From the NCBI GenBank assembly GCA_916048095.2, contig OU696582.1, positions 3,974,001 to 4,038,000 of the forward strand: 64,000 nucleotides of DNA, read 5' to 3'. The notes beneath the pieces were generated by a model, which was given only the letters and a program-made list of their open reading frames with translations, had not been told where the DNA came from and searched no databases. The DNA is from Sacculina carcini. Taxonomy: Eukaryota > Arthropoda > Thecostraca > Sacculinidae. Below are positions 55,027 to 64,000 of this stretch, piece by piece. The translations under genes were made by a program, and so were the position numbers. Position 1 is the stretch's first letter; the number at the start of each line of letters is the position of its first letter.

Positions 55027-56628
55027 ATGACGGCTTTTCCAAGCTATGGCTTATTTCCACCGAGCTCTAACAAATTACTGATTCTAGCTGAACGAACTTT
55101 GAAATCTGAAGACAAGAATTGGGATCGTTTCTTGGTGAAAACCTTGAAGGCAATATGTCTTCAAGCACTTGCGGAGTTTATTTCAGATTTCCCTGTAGTT
55201 GACCAGCTGAATGGTAAAGACAAGCTCAGACTTCTGGAGCTAATACCAACTAACCTGCCATTACAACTGCAGGCTCATTACATTGATGATGAAGCTTACT
55301 GGAAAAAATGTTGTAAAGACAAAGGCTACGTTGTTAACATCGCAAATCATGACAATAGTTGGAAGACAGGATTCATGGAGAGGTGCGTGAGAGACTGCGT
55401 GCACAATTACCACCCAGATCGAGATGATTTCAGCTTACTGAAAGATAACATAAAGACATGTTCTCCATTCGTGCAGCGTTTGTCAGTGGAGCAGCTATGG
55501 CACAGGACAGCGCCAGATAGTACAATGACATATTTCCGAAACCAGGGCAATGAAGATGACGAGATCGAATCAGCTCAATTTCGCAAGGAATGCCAGTGTC
55601 TCAAGTGGTCCGAAATACTTCCACTTCTGTCCAACATTCACACTCTGGCAGTAACATACAGCGTTTACAATTGTGGGACCAGATTTTATTGGAGTCAAAT
55701 GAAGATGCCTATTGGAGATTGTGACGATCTTTGCAATGGTATCAAAACTCTATCGAAGCTCACATCCCTAAGTCTATGTCGGTCCAATATAGATGACATT
55801 CTCGTAGCGTGTATATCAGGCGGACTTCGCGATATTTCCTCCGTTGAATATCTCGATTTATCTCATAACAAGATTGGCAACTCCGGCATGAAAGAAGTTA
55901 GCGCACTTTTGCTTTCACTGAAGAATATCAAAGCATTTCGAGTGAACAACAACATTTTCACTGCTGAAGGAGCTGAATATCTGGCCTACTGCATGCGTCA
56001 TCACCCACTACTGGCTTGTGTGGATGTTTCTCTTAACAAAATCTCCGATGAAGGCGGCGCTAAGATATGTCAAGCGCTCTATCAGAACCCGAGATTTAAG
56101 TGCATCTCTATGGCTTGTTGCCGAATCAGAAAAAAAACAGGTCGAGCATTGAAGCACGTTTTGAGTGTGAGTCCAGATCTGGAGTCAGTCGATGTGTCCG
56201 GCAATCACCTGGGACATGAGGTTGGTGCTTTTATCGTCCATGGTGTGACAGCCAGTAACAGCATTCGACATTTGGACGTACGCATGTGCGCACTGGGCGA
56301 CGAGTGTTGTTACGAGATCCACCGTAAACTGCTGATGAATCAGAATCTATATGACAAGGATTGCGTTCCAATGGTTAAGTATAACAGCTTTATTTTCCGC
56401 AAAAATGATAAAAAGCCGACCGGAAGCAGTATCAAAGAAGGCATCAAGTTGCACGAGTCGTCCAACTCGTTAAGTTCTTCTACACGTTTATCTGTCTCTT
56501 TACACACGTCAGCAACACGAAAAGTGTCAACAATTTTGCAGGACACAAACAATAGAAATATTTCCACAATGAAAGACGCAGCCGTCAAGATCGTCAGCAA
56601 GATCACATCCGAGACCAAGGTTGCTTGA
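55027..56628 (+). CDS. DRC5: Dynein regulatory complex subunit 5 (DRC5/TCTE1), single coding exon
   Basis: 533 residues, close to the about 500 of vertebrate TCTE1. DRC5 is part of the nexin-dynein regulatory complex between outer doublets of motile cilia and flagella and helps control dynein activity. The N-terminal family block (residues about 75-120) shows the characteristic order: NLPLQLQAHYIDDEAYW, KKCC, a Ser-Trp-Lys (NSWKTGFMERCV) and a HxPD. A second conserved block (NCGTRFYW...GDC, about 218-240) leads into leucine-rich repeats (about 244-420; LDLSHNKIG, VDVSLNKIS, VDVSGNHLG). A Ser/Thr/Lys-rich tail follows. The ATG at 55027 is preferred over 54952 because a strong 3' splice site precedes it. 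The frame is intact to a TGA at 56626-56628. Confidence 0.9.
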   Translation: MTAFPSYGLFPPSSNKLLILAERTLKSEDKNWDRFLVKTLKAICLQALAEFISDFPVVDQLNGKDKLRLLELIPTNLPLQLQAHYIDDEAYWKKCCKDKGYVVNIANHDNSWKTGFMERCVRDCVHNYHPDRDDFSLLKDNIKTCSPFVQRLSVEQLWHRTAPDSTMTYFRNQGNEDDEIESAQFRKECQCLKWSEILPLLSNIHTLAVTYSVYNCGTRFYWSQMKMPIGDCDDLCNGIKTLSKLTSLSLCRSNIDDILVACISGGLRDISSVEYLDLSHNKIGNSGMKEVSALLLSLKNIKAFRVNNNIFTAEGAEYLAYCMRHHPLLACVDVSLNKISDEGGAKICQALYQNPRFKCISMACCRIRKKTGRALKHVLSVSPDLESVDVSGNHLGHEVGAFIVHGVTASNSIRHLDVRMCALGDECCYEIHRKLLMNQNLYDKDCVPMVKYNSFIFRKNDKKPTGSSIKEGIKLHESSNSLSSSTRLSVSLHTSATRKVSTILQDTNNRNISTMKDAAVKIVSKITSETKVA

Positions 56629-57059
56629 TAAGCATGTACAAATAATACAACATACAACTAATTATTTCATTGATTGCCACTTTGAGCTGTCATGATGTCG
56701 ATGACAAAATTGGTTAATAATTATCGAAAAATATATTGAAAAACACGACTGATGCCAGTGCAGTGTTTTGTATCGTAAGTTATGCCTAGGTTCCCGATAG
56801 TGGCGAAGCTAGGCTATCTGCCGCCCACTTAATATACTTGCGGGTCGCATAGCCGCAAGCAAATCACTGTGCGCTTCAACACAGCTGTATACAAATCAGA
56901 AAGTACATATGCTCAAAAGACGAGCCACTTCTAATAGGGAATGCTACCAGTCACCTAACCCGATGTCTGCGCAGAATTGCAAGCAAGCTAGACGCATAAG
57001 CCCACAAAAATATTCTCACGCACACACACACATATACTACGTATACATGCTCTGAGTCT
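56629..57059. other. DRC5 3' flank, no gene seen
   Basis: No canonical AATAAA within the first 200 bases after the stop. A 7-bp-stem hairpin (CTTGCGG / CCGCAAG) lies at about 56838-56860. Otherwise unremarkable. Confidence 0.5.
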
Positions 57060-57335
57060 TCAAAAAAGTAGAGCCAAAAAAGATATAAAGAAGTACAATT
57101 TCCCTCAAGTTTCGTGGTCTAGATTTTTGGAATAGAATACCGCAAAATATAAAAGGACAGCCAACAACAAGTAAATTCAAAGAAAATTATGATCTCTGGA
57201 AGGTAGGAGACACAAGTTTCTGGCTCATTCCTGCGCGAACAACTCGGTAAGAACTCGGTAAGAACTAAGACAAATAGCACTACGCCTCCACAAAGAAATA
57301 GCTGAATAACTGTAACTTGATTGACTTGATTAACA
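57060..57335 (+). mobile_element. LINE 3'-end fragment
   Basis: Translates across one frame as KKYNFPQVSWSRF, then FWNRIPQNIKGQ and SKFKENYDLW, a pattern typical of the last residues of CR1/jockey-like ORF2 (W-N-x-(L/I)-P...F-K). It ends in short TTGATTGACTTGATT repeats. Only the tail is left. Confidence 0.5.
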
Positions 57336-57782
57336 AATTTTGAAACTTCTCTGAAAACAGTTCAACATGAAACAGTAAGTGTTTCCTTGTCAAGTATTGT
57401 TATATGAGTTTTTCAGCCACAAAAACTTGCATTCGACACAATTGTCAGTCACATGATAAAAATGACTGCTTAGTGTGCTAAGTTCTAGAAGCCTTGTCAC
57501 CCAGTTGACAGCGGCGTGGACGTTACATTTGTCGGCATGCATTGTTGTATTTGTGTAATGTCATGTGAAAATAAAATATCATAAATACAAAATAAGTGAC
57601 ACCTCAAGGCAGCGACCAATAAACGAGATGTCACTATGTTGTCAGCTGATATATTCAAGGTTATCAACGGAACGGCGTTGCTTAGCAGCAGCAGAAGCGG
57701 TCAAAGTGTATTTATGTATTGAATCTTGTAGTTTTAGAAAATTGCATTCATCACGCAATTCTAAGCCGCTTTTCAATACATA

Positions 57783-58105
57783 TGTTGTGTGATTGTGTGC
57801 GGCTTACTGTATATATGTCTGGGCGTATGACTTATATTTAGGATTCGTAGTTCACTGTGTTTATAAGTGTGTGTTTGTGTGTAGGCGTATTTTTTCTGTC
57901 CCTCGGCGGCGAGCATGTGACCAGCTCGCCGCTGATTGGTTGTGTGCAAACTAAGAGTGCGTGTACGTGTGCGTCCCCGTATGCTGCGGCGAGTGATAAG
58001 TCGTGTTCGAGGTCGTATGGTCGCGGTGTGACATCTTGTCGGCGCGCGTTGGGTAGCGATGCACCGCGAATCTCTCTGTAAATATATTTTTCTTTTCTTT
58101 TTACA
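57783..58105 (+). repeat. Solo LTR related to the TRIM LTRs (323 bp)
   Basis: Starts TGTTGTGTGATTGTGTGCGG and ends TTTTTACA. It shares the GTGTGACATCTTGTCGGCGCGCGTTGGG region with the LTRs at 42893 and 43735 but has about 170 extra bases in the middle. Flanks ACATA and ACAAA match at only four of five positions. No priming site or gag follows. Confidence 0.6.
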
Positions 58106-58270
58106 ACAAACTTGACTAAAGTGAATCTACAAATGAACCTAGTGAAACATCAATTTCAGGTCATTATGAACTCTGTCCTCAAAGTGAAAGCATCACTAGT
58201 ATTTTATAGCCTCACTAGTATTCCGTTGCGAGGACTGGGGCCCCCAAATGCAACACTTTGGGTCCTATAG

Positions 58271-58533
58271 TGTTTACATGCATATTTGGACTTTAATGCA
58301 TTGTGTGTGTGTGTGTGTGTCCATGTAGTAATTCGTGTTGAATATTGTTGCGCTTTTACGGTGAAGGCCACGTAGACCTGAATAGAAGCGGTCTAGGCGA
58401 AAAGGTAAGGAAGTTAGGTATCTGGGTATTCTGTTGGGCGATTTCGCAAAGGTCGGTTAGATTCAAGAAGATGAGTTTTGTTACTGGTTATTTACTGGTT
58501 TCAAATTTCGTGTCTTCTAACGTCGACACTACA
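58271..58533 (+). repeat. 5' LTR of the second gypsy lineage
   Basis: TGTTTACATGC to CGTCGACACTACA, with a (GT)n tract near 58303-58320. Confidence 0.8.
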
Positions 58534-58547
58534 TATTGGCGACGAGC
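58534..58547 (+). promoter_or_regulatory. Conventional primer-binding site
   Basis: TATTGGCGACGAGC follows the LTR. A TGG start pairs with the CCA end of a tRNA, in contrast to elements 1 and 2. The tRNA was not identified. Confidence 0.6.
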
Positions 58548-58597
58548 TTCATTCCCACTGTTAAATTTCAGGTTGGTGATATAAATTTCACTTAAAC

Positions 58598-59430
58598 ATG
58601 GACAGCGTAACTTCACCTGCCACATTTTTGTTGAAACCCGGCAAACCCGTGGTCTCCTGGAGGGAATGGAAATTATCATTCGATCATTATATGACTGCCA
58701 TCGACTGCGATTCCTTTTCACATGCCCCTAGTAGAGCTATTTTGCTTCATTGCGTGGGCTCAGAAGCGCAGTGGGCATTTCTGGTGCTGCCACCGAGTCC
58801 CAAAATTGAGGGAGAGACCAACTACTCCAGAACAATGCGATTAATAGACTTATTCTACGCACCCAAGGTGAACGTAATTGCAGAGAATCATCTACCGACA
58901 ACGACGCCAACAAATCACAGAATCCACTGCTGATTATGTCTCTGCTCTGCGAAGCCTCAGCGCTAACTGCAAGTTTGGTGCACTCAATCACGAGCTCATC
59001 CGTGACCAAGTCGTTGAACACACCGTGCACCCCAGGTTGATAGAGCGGATTTTGCCAGACGCTGCTCTCACGCTGGATTCGTTGCTGAGCATTGTAGAGG
59101 CATATGGAAATCGAAACAACAATAAGCGATAATGGGAGTGCAACAAGCAACGGACCAGAGAGTCAACTCAGCTGACTTGGACATCGCGAGGGTCAACAGG
59201 AAATATCTCAACACACCAGCGTAATTCAACTGAGTCGAGATGTTCACATTGTGGACAACAGCACGACTTGCCACGATCTCAATTATTTCCGGCTCGTTCA
59301 TCTGCGTGCCATGTGCGCGGCCGTAATGGTCACTGGTCAATCATGTATCAGTCATCTCGAACCAAGCAGAGCACCAGCATCAGTCGACAAGTCCGGACAT
59401 ATGGTGCCAAACCAATGGCAAAACGCCAGT
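58598..59430 (+). pseudogene. gag remnant of the second gypsy lineage
   Basis: 58598-58870 gives FLLKPGKPVVSWREWKLSF, a capsid start typical of gypsy gag. After a frameshift, 58878-59132 gives QQITESTADYVSALRSLS and ELIRDQVVEHTVHPRLIERIL, also typical. A degenerate double knuckle region (CSHCGQQHD...RGRNGHWSIM) lies near 59240-59350 in a further frame. Broken by at least two frameshifts and stops. Confidence 0.75.
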
Positions 59431-59458
59431 TAAGTGTGTCAAGATCCTCTCGTGTAAC

Positions 59459-60199
59459 GTGCCGGCATCGAAGAAGATGATGTGTTCCGCTCCCATCAGC
59501 GTCGACGAATCTGGCTCTGTGGCTCAAACCGCACTTCAGGTTGACACAGGGGCAAATGTGTCAGTTTTGAGTCTGTCGCTGGCCAATAATAATTTCAAGG
59601 GCTTCACAGTGCATGATACTGACACACAGCTCTACGGCGTCGGTCAGCAACGGTTAACAGTGGTGGGCACTCTACCAACCACTGTGATGGTCAACAACCA
59701 CACGACCCACGTCAACTTCTATGTAATCGACACCCACACAACTGAAGGGCTGCTGGGTCTCGACGCGTTGACAAACCTAGGGTTTACGATCCATCCGAAT
59801 CAAGGCACCGTGTCTTCAGTGTCGTACGAAATAACAGATTTGTTTTCATGTAATCAACAGTTGACTCCACCACTTCCAGCTACCACCGGCTATCATCACA
59901 GGACTGTTATGAAGGGAGATGCACGGCCCGTGAGATCGACGCTCCGTAGTCTACCCATAGCGGTACGACAGGTGTCTCAGATGCTCAAGCAACTGCAGGC
60001 TGAAGACACAATCGAGCGCTGTGAATCGTCCGGATGGATCAATCCCATCGTTGTGGTACGTAAAAAGTCGGGGGATCTGCGGTTGTGTATTGATCTACGA
60101 GGACCGAATCGGCACATAATCAGCGAAGTACACCCTCTGCCCACAATTCAAGAGCTGCAAATCCAGCTGCGTGGTAGATTTTCCCATAATTGGACTTGA
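59459..60199 (+). pseudogene. Protease and RT N-terminal part (second gypsy lineage)
   Basis: An open segment of 246 codons. Retropepsin: VDTGANVSVLSLS (near 59540) and the distal LLGLDALTNLGF. Then the RT start: TIERCESSGWINPIVVVRKK, LRLCIDLRGPNR (near 60080-60110) and HPLPTIQEL. It ends by frameshift just before the first catalytic Asp region (resumes as LRSAYHQ). Confidence 0.8.
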
Positions 60200-61421
60200 G
60201 GTCAGCTTACCACCAGATGCTGCTAGAGCCGTCGTCAAGATCAATCACAACTTATATAACGCATGATGGCCTTTATCGATTCAAACGCGTGCCTTTCGGC
60301 TTGGTTTCCGCCGGTGTTGCATTTCAACGGTTAATGGATGAGATTCTCGACGGTATTCCTGGATGATGCCACTACATTGAAATCTTTGTGTGCGGGTCCA
60401 GCAGACAGGAGAACGACTAACGTCGGCAACAAGTCCTCAGCCGACTGAAAGAGGTAAACGTAAACGCTGAACGAGGCCAAATCTGCGTGATGCCACACAT
60501 ATATCAGATTCTGTGGATACATGGTCTCAGAAGAGAGTATATTCCTCTGTGATCACCACGTGGGAGCTGTGCGGGACGCACCTGTACCAAGTGACGGTAA
60601 AAAACCGCGCAGTTTTTTTGGGAAAATGTGGTTGGATGTCACTATATGTTGCAGGTTATGCCGAGTTGACCGCACCACTTTTTGAGCTCCTGCAGAAAGG
60701 CTCTACGTTCACATGGGCGGCACGACACCACGACGCTTTCCAGTGGGTAAAATTTCTTTTGGTGGCTGCACAGCCACTTCACGTTTTCGATCCTGACAAA
60801 CGCACACTGGTGACCACTGATGTCAGTGGAAGAGGTGCAGCAGCCCTCCTGTCCCAGCTTGACTCCGCCGGAAATGAGTAGATAAGCGTGTTTTGGAGTC
60901 GACGGTTCTCGCAGGCCGAACAAATAAACTCCGTGACTGAACGGGAGGTTCTGACCGCCGTTGAAGCAATTGAACGGTGGAAGATCTTCCTCTGGAGACG
61001 TCACTTAGTGCTCCGGTGTTGTCTGCGGATTACAACGGCCGTGCTGGTGCGAGGATTGTTTAATCACAATAAGGCCTGATAACACATTAATTTGAGCTTC
61101 AATATGTTCCAAGCTCGCGTCCTCCAGGAGCTGACGCGCTGTCGCAATCGCCGGTGGATCAGGACACGTCCAACGCTCCCGATGTCGAGTTTATGGTTAT
61201 CGCAACCATGGAGAACGACGATACCTGCGTTACCGAGGCTGACATCCACGGCTAAGGATCTTCAACTGAGCGCCGTGCTACGCTTGTTGCAGTGCGGCTT
61301 TCCCAAGCACGCCGCTGATTGCACCGACGAGGCCAAACCATTTTTCGCCATTCGGCTTGAGTTGTCGGTCAACAACGGCGTGCTGGTTCGCGCCAGTCGC
61401 GAGCGAGTGTCACGACAGTAG
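60190..61421 (+). pseudogene. RT palm, RNase H and linker remnants (second gypsy lineage)
   Basis: In shifting frames: LRSAYHQMLLEP, YRFKRVPFGLVSAGVAFQRLMDEIL (60200-60350), then a stop. The YxDD motif is replaced by a YIEIF-like sequence, so the catalytic Asp pair is gone. 60590-60880 is RT thumb and RNase H (TAPLFELLQKG; LVTTDVSGRGAAALLSQ). 60888-61079 continues RNase H (SRRFSQAEQINSVTEREVLTAV). 61092-61421 is the linker before integrase. Confidence 0.75.
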
Positions 61422-61901
61422 TCCCGGAATAAGAAGAACTACGACAACAGACACGATGTCAAGCAACCCGATTTCTGTACTGGCGACCTGGTTCACGTGC
61501 GGCGGCCAGGAAATCTTCCAAAGCTGGAGAGACGCTTCGGTCCTCCTCTGCGGATTGTCGGTCGGAGAGGATCGTCTTTCTTCCTAGAGGACGGTTCAGT
61601 ACGAAACCCGTCGCATTAGGCCAAGGCGACGATGTCATTTTCCGAGATTATTCATCTGTGGCCTCCATCAGAATATAAGGATGCAGATGTCGACGCAGAG
61701 ATTCCGGTACCGGTGACCACGGGCGATACGAAGTCAGCGCCTGTCATCGAACAGCAAGACAATCTTCCTGCTGTGTCAACTTGCGATAAAGCTCAGGCGC
61801 ATGCTGAGGACGATCAAGGCGTTGGAACATCAGCAGAAACCGGGCACGAAGAACTCACTCCGTCAAGGCGTGGTCGCCGCAGAGTTATAACAAAGTTATA
61901 A
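61422..61901 (+). pseudogene. Integrase C-terminal region joined to the RNase H linker (core deleted)
   Basis: Directly after the linker the sequence reads NYDNRHDVKQP, GDLVHVRRPG, RRFGPPLRIVGRRG and FFLEDGSVR: the post-core integrase tail of gypsy elements with its (L/F)GP motif. The HHCC finger and D,D35E core are absent. From 61632 an acidic tail runs to the stop at 61899. Confidence 0.75.
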
Positions 61902-62013
61902 TCAGACCAGTTTTCTATCTGTCAGTTTACTCAGTTTTTTTCTCTCTCTTTCTCAGTTTACGTTCGCGTTCTTTCGCGGCTTGCTTGTGCAGCTGTCGTT
62001 AGGCTAATTTATG

Positions 62014-62435
62014 TGTTAGAGCGACGCCCGTATTACACGGCGCCTGGTATGTTTGGCACGAGTGGAGTATGTGTGACAGTAATTAATGACCCTTTTTTGT
62101 ACGTTTGACTTTGCTGATCATCTCGAGGCAACACGCCTGTGTACTGTCAGATCGCGTTTAGAAATAGCTTGTGTCCCGGTTGAGTAGTTCGAGCAGTTTG
62201 GTCAGCTGGCAATTTCTTGCGAAATATGGTGCCAACGACGTGTGTTCGTAGGTATATAACCTTGGCTGTGCTTTTTGGTGGGTCAGTTGGTTTGGTTGGA
62301 CCGTCGACGTGCGAGGTAGGACTCACCACTCACTCAGGCAAGCCGTAATTAATTCATTAGATTTAAGAATAACTTTAACGTAGATTGACTGATTGCTGAA
62401 AATATACAATTCAAACTCAACTGGGTGATCATTAC
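62014..62435 (+). repeat. Possible solo LTR of another element
   Basis: Begins TGTTAGAGCGACGCCCGTATT and contains a TATA-like GTATATAA at 62252. It ends near AACTGGGTGATCA. It lies between the second gypsy pol and its 3' LTR, where the family sequence should be short. No second copy or target duplication seen; tentative. Confidence 0.3.
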
Positions 62436-62593
62436 TTGTTATCGCGGACCACAACATCAAGAGGAACTATCAAGACTTCACGATCAGCCGAACGAAGATC
62501 AATATCACAACATATTATTATCATCGTTACAAGAGTGCGTCCAGGAAGATTGGTGGATTATGCCTAGTAATATATTATGTGCGGGATATATAA

Positions 62594-63049
62594 TGTTTAC
62601 GCGTATATTTGGTCTTTAATGCGTTGTGTGTGTCCATGTAGTAATTCGTGTTGAATCTTGTTGCGCTTTTGCGGCGAAGGCCACGTAAACCTGAATGGGC
62701 GCGGCCTAACAGCAACAACAACAACGTGTATTTGCTATAGCGCCAGTAAAACACAAGCGCGAAAAACGGAAGACATCAATTGAGATAAAACAAGAATTGT
62801 AAAGAATATGGGAGAAATGAGCAGGTAAAAGATAGAGAAGTCACAAAACAACCAAAATGGGTAAATAGCAAGAACAAGCACAAGTCGAAAAGTAGGCACT
62901 AGTCGAAAGGTAAGGAAATTAGGTCTCTGGGTATTCTGTTGGGCGATTTCGCATAGGTGGGTTAGGTTCCAGAAGTTGAAGTTTGTTACTGGTCATTATA
63001 TTAATACATTCTGGTTTCTAATTAAGTGTCTTCTAACGTCGACACTACA
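62594..63049 (+). repeat. 3' LTR of the second gypsy lineage, with an insertion
   Basis: TGTTTACGCGT to CGTCGACACTACA. Collinear with 58271-58533 except for 62709-62901. Confidence 0.8.
62709..62901. mobile_element. 193-bp insertion within the 3' LTR
   Basis: Absent from the 5' LTR. It starts with (CAA)n, contains TATAGCGCCAGTAAAACAC and is A-rich. A CTA triplet at 62706-62708 is repeated at 62899-62901, possibly a 3-bp target duplication. The family is not recognised. Confidence 0.5.
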
Positions 63050-63261
63050 TGTCCCCATTGGGAATATAGCACCAAATAATGAATATATTTATTTAGGCAT
63101 ACTCACATAATACAAGCTTAGGTGAAAACATTTGAGCAAAAAGGTATAGGATATGCATATTTTATGAGGCGACGCAACCAGGCGATACACACATATGCAC
63201 ATGTATCATGTTAAGTAATTTGTAATTTTTGTTAAAATGTGTGATTAATGTAATTTTTAAC

Positions 63262-63594
63262 ATCCTTCCCATGTGGCTGTACCATTGCGTAAAGGAACCT
63301 CATTTGAGCAAAAACAATTACAGGGGAAACAGTAGATTTTGTCGCTCCTGCGTGAATACATTAGCCATGAACGCTTCATTTTTTCGCCGTTAGGTAACGG
63401 GCGGTAATAGTTACTGACAGTGAAGCGGTGTTAGATCTATTCACTGGCAAGCTGAACGTTTCGTCTTGAATGAGTGGGCCGCGTTTGATAATATCACAGC
63501 GTTGCTTGTCTGAAATTTGATCCGGTGCAGGCCGGTCTGCTGGATCATTCGTCAGTGGTGAAAATCCACTGCACACTGGCTCTTCAGCATCATT
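63262..63594 (-). pseudogene. hAT/ZMYM-type zf-TTF domain fragment
   Basis: On the - strand: NDPADRPAPDQISDKQ, then IIKRGP, and after a frameshift near 63385 NGEKMKRSWLMYS, RRSDKIYCFPCNCF. This is the order of the zf-TTF domain at the start of many hAT transposases and ZMYM-like proteins (DP..WP..IS..., RGP, NGE...R.WL.YS...D..YC..C..F). Only this domain is present. Probably a relic of a hAT transposon. Confidence 0.65.
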
Positions 63595-63599
63595 CTAAG

Positions 63600-63954
63600 A
63601 TTCACCTGTTTCATCCAAGTCAGTGCAAACATCGATATTCAGAAGCTAACACAGTGCGTAATCGAACTAAGCAGACAAGTAAAAAATATAAATACTAGAC
63701 CCGAGGATATCAGGCCACAGAGACATAAATTGCAGCAATATCCGCAGCGTGGACCACCACCACCACCGATTAATAGATACTGGAACCAACAACCAAATCA
63801 GCAAAGAACAATGCCTCGAAGTTTCCAGGCTGCACAAAAATATTCATGGACCCCAGACGGACAACCAATATGCCAACACTGTGGTAGAATCGGTCACACT
63901 AGACAACATTGCAGGGCTCGTATGATGCCAGCAAGAAATCAGTCGGAAAACTAA
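63600..63954 (+). pseudogene. gag fragment with one CCHC knuckle
   Basis: Ends in ICQHCGRIGHTRQHCRARM (C-x2-C-x4-H-x4-C) after a Pro/Gln/Asn-rich stretch (PQRGPPPPPINRYW). Upstream residues LSRQVKNI resemble the coil before a gypsy gag knuckle. The stop is at 63952-63954. It may continue as pol beyond the window. Different from the three gag types above. Confidence 0.6.
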
Positions 63955-64000
63955 AGAAAACCGCTATTGAAACTGGTCAGTATGTGGTTCAGACTTCTAA

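Larger units (their letters stand above)
58271..63049 (+). mobile_element. Degenerate Ty3/gypsy retrotransposon (second lineage)
   Basis: LTRs at 58271-58533 and 62594-63049 (about 88-90% similar outside a 193-bp insertion in the right one), a TGG-type priming site, gag, protease, RT, RNase H and the integrase C-terminus. The integrase core is deleted. No target duplication is recognisable (TATAG versus TGTCC). RT motifs are standard gypsy and unlike those of elements 1 and 2. Dead. Confidence 0.8.

Overview
The window looks like gene-poor, AT-rich, repeat-dominated nuclear DNA of an invertebrate animal. I recognise one host gene: DRC5/TCTE1, a subunit of the nexin-dynein regulatory complex of motile cilia (55027-56628, + strand). 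It has a perfect RFX-type X-box about 310 bp upstream. Nearly everything else is transposable elements, mostly old and nested, plus a large composite satellite. I cannot name the species. The ciliary gene, RNase H-bearing LINE, piggyBac, hAT and Ty3/gypsy-like elements point to a metazoan.

Layout. 1-4782: a decayed Ty3/gypsy-like element (element 1), cut by two LINE-type insertions. 4757-42072: about 37 kb without host genes, built from two alternating repeat classes. 'B' blocks are AT-rich with a recurring GC-rich core; 'A' arrays are tandem units of about 341 or 392 bp. Within this, 7223-20577 is repeated almost identically at 28326-42072. A young, apparently intact LTR retrotransposon (element 2, 21171-25355, - strand) sits in a B block. 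42359-42558: a tRNA-derived SINE. 42893-43880: a miniature non-autonomous LTR element (TRIM). 44881-54525: a piggyBac element interrupted by a gypsy fragment, a MITE-like palindrome and a 6.2-kb full-length but dead LINE. 54700-56628: X-box and DRC5. 57060-64000: LINE tail, solo LTR, a decayed second gypsy lineage (58271-63049), a hAT zf-TTF fragment and a gag fragment.

The most unusual observation is a shared priming signature. In element 1 and element 2 the 12 bases directly after the 5' LTR are complementary to the first 12 nucleotides of a eukaryotic tRNA (tRNA-Phe and tRNA-Ile respectively). Conventional elements pair with the tRNA 3' CCA end. The TRIM has a near match to the tRNA-Phe version. 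Two other gypsy elements in the same window carry conventional TGG-type sites. Elements 1 and 2 also share a -1 frameshift module (slippery heptamer, short spacer, purine/pyrimidine stem) between gag and pol, with different heptamers.

All identifications were made by reading motifs and comparing segments by eye. No database search was run. tRNA and family comparisons come from general knowledge.
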